Positions 5,445-6,084 of a DNA stretch of 6,084 nt are shown here, piece after piece. The DNA comes from Helicobacteraceae bacterium (GTDB lineage: Bacteria; Campylobacterota; Campylobacteria; Campylobacterales; Sulfurimonadaceae), in assembly GCA_027081565.1 (NCBI GenBank), contig JALWKG010000094.1:1-6084 (forward strand). The letters run 5' to 3'. Each line of letters begins with the position of its first letter. Within the stretch, counting starts at the first letter, position 1. The translations under genes were made by a program, and so were the position numbers. The notes under the pieces are model-generated. The model had not been told where the DNA came from and ran no database searches. It saw only the letters and a list, made by a program, of their open reading frames with translations.

Positions 5445-5473
5445 TTGACAAGTTACTTATTTTATCCTATAAT
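5445..5473 (+). promoter_or_regulatory. consensus sigma-70 promoter of the tRNA operon
   Basis: TTGACA (5445-5450) and TATAAT (5468-5473) are both perfect consensus hexamers separated by exactly 17 bp. The start of transcription would be near 5480, about 36 bases before the first tRNA. The bases after the -10 box (TCCGCC) form a short C/G-rich discriminator, a feature known from stable-RNA promoters under growth-rate or stringent control; such control here is inferred. It is by far the strongest promoter match in the window. Confidence 0.9.
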
Positions 5474-5515
5474 TCCGCCTCACTAATCTGATTAATCATT
5501 TTAGCTGATATGGGT

Positions 5516-5593
5516 CGGGGCGTAGCTCAGTCTGGTTAGAGTACCTGGTTTGGGACCAGGGGGTCGAAGGTTCGAGTCCTTTCGCCCCGACCA
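5516..5593 (+). tRNA. tRNA-Pro (anticodon TGG)
   Basis: Full cloverleaf with encoded CCA. Acceptor arms are CGGGGCG (5516-5522) and CGCCCCG (5583-5589), discriminator A. The anticodon stem CCTGG/CCAGG encloses TTTGGGA, with anticodon TGG at 5551-5553. The T arm is GAAGG-TTCGAGT-CCTTT. It is first in the cluster, 42 bases after the promoter -10 box, and 31 bases before tRNA-His. The U34 anticodon can serve most or all proline codons. Confidence 0.97.
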
Positions 5594-5624
5594 TTTTTAT
5601 ATTTACTTTTTAAAACCTTTATAT

Positions 5625-5702
5625 GGTGGGATTAGCTCAGTTGGTTAGAGCACTGGTTTGTGGTGCCGGGGGTCGCGGGTTCGAATCCCGTATCCCACCC
5701 CA
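5625..5702 (+). tRNA. tRNA-His (anticodon GTG)
   Basis: Acceptor arms are GTGGGAT (5626-5632) and ATCCCAC (5692-5698), with discriminator C and encoded CCA. The extra G at 5625 stands opposite the discriminator C73, as the G-1 identity base of histidine tRNA. The anticodon loop TTGTGGT holds GTG at 5660-5662. The T arm is GCGGG-TTCGAAT-CCCGT. Confidence 0.97.
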
Positions 5703-5743
5703 TTGATTTAAAAACAAAATATAAATAAAAAATTTTACAGTGT

Positions 5744-5820
5744 GCGCCCGTGGCTCAACTGGATAGAGTAGCGGTTTTCGGCACCGCCGGTTACAGGTTC
5801 GAACCCTGTCGGGCGTACCA
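5744..5820 (+). tRNA. tRNA-Arg (anticodon TCG)
   Basis: Acceptor arms are GCGCCCG (5744-5750) and CGGGCGT (5810-5816), with a G-U first pair, discriminator A and encoded CCA. The anticodon stem GCGGT/ACCGC encloses TTTCGGC, with anticodon TCG at 5778-5780, reading CGA and probably CGG. Only nine bases separate it from the next tRNA-Arg. The two share the same terminal acceptor pairs, suggesting common ancestry or shared identity constraints. Confidence 0.95.
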
Positions 5821-5829
5821 GTATTATAC

Positions 5830-5906
<77 letters not shown>

Positions 5907-5934
5907 CTTTGCTAGCCGCTATGGCACTGAAGCT

Positions 5935-5951
5935 TCTGTTTTTAAGACAGA
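5935..5951 (+). other. small hairpin in the tRNA-Arg to tRNA-Leu spacer
   Basis: TCTGT (5935-5939) and ACAGA (5947-5951) form a 5-bp stem around TTTTAAG within the 95-base spacer at 5907-6001. No T-run follows, so termination is unlikely; it may be a processing site or incidental. The rest of the spacer is AT-rich, and I see no convincing separate promoter for tRNA-Leu. Confidence 0.25.
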
Positions 5952-6001
5952 GAATCAAAATATATAGATGTTATTTGAGAAAATTATTAATGTTAACAAA
6001 C

Positions 6002-6084
6002 GCGGACGTGGTGGAATTGGTAGACACGCCAGACTTAGGATCTGGTGCCTCACGGTGTGGAGGTTCAAGTCCTCTCGTCCGCAC
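6002..6084 (+). tRNA. tRNA-Leu (anticodon TAG), cut at the window end
   Basis: Class II tRNA with a long variable arm. Acceptor arms are GCGGACG (6002-6008) and CGTCCGC (6076-6082), discriminator A at 6083. The anticodon stem CCAGA/TCTGG encloses CTTAGGA, with TAG at 6036-6038, reading CUA and probably other CUN codons. The variable arm lies between about 6046 and 6060. The window ends after the first C of the CCA, so the last two bases are missing only because of the cut. Confidence 0.95.

Overview
The window looks like ordinary chromosomal DNA of a Campylobacterota bacterium (former Epsilonproteobacteria), perhaps near Sulfurimonas or Sulfurovum. The low GC content, tightly packed short genes, AT-rich -10 boxes with weak -35 boxes, and the flavour of the PurN, Nnr and transporter proteins all suggest this. 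The assignment is an inference from reading; no database search was possible.

Layout. On the + strand, 30-2860 holds three metabolic genes. The first is nnr, a bifunctional repair enzyme for damaged NAD(P)H. It overlaps purN (purine synthesis) by four bases. After an 87-bp gap comes thiG (thiamine thiazole synthesis). From 2861 to 3317 is a 457-bp gene-free stretch that is not featureless. It holds two tandem copies of a small element that share both ends (AAGTAATTC at one end, a roughly 28-bp sequence ending in ATTACTT at the other) but differ inside, together with strong hairpins. It reads as eroded mobile or palindromic repeat DNA. Next is a small exported thioredoxin-fold protein with a CPWC site (3318-3749).

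On the - strand, 4028-5371 encodes a sodium-dependent transporter of the NSS/SNF (SLC6, LeuT-like) family. Downstream of it on the same strand is an unlisted small ORF (3788-3934) for a single-span membrane peptide. From 5445 to the window end, on the + strand, a textbook sigma-70 promoter leads into a tRNA cluster: Pro(TGG), His(GTG), Arg(TCG), Arg(TCT) and Leu(TAG). The last tRNA is cut two bases before the end of its CCA.

How the parts relate. The nnr-purN pair is almost certainly co-transcribed, and thiG may be read with them or from its own start region. The transporter and the tRNA operon are divergently transcribed from a shared roughly 145-bp region. That arrangement argues that the transporter starts at the internal ATG at 5371, not at the first ATG of the open frame at 5437. 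I see no defence system, CRISPR array or intact insertion sequence. The least explained parts are the tandem element pair at 2872-3148 and the small membrane ORF at 3788-3934.
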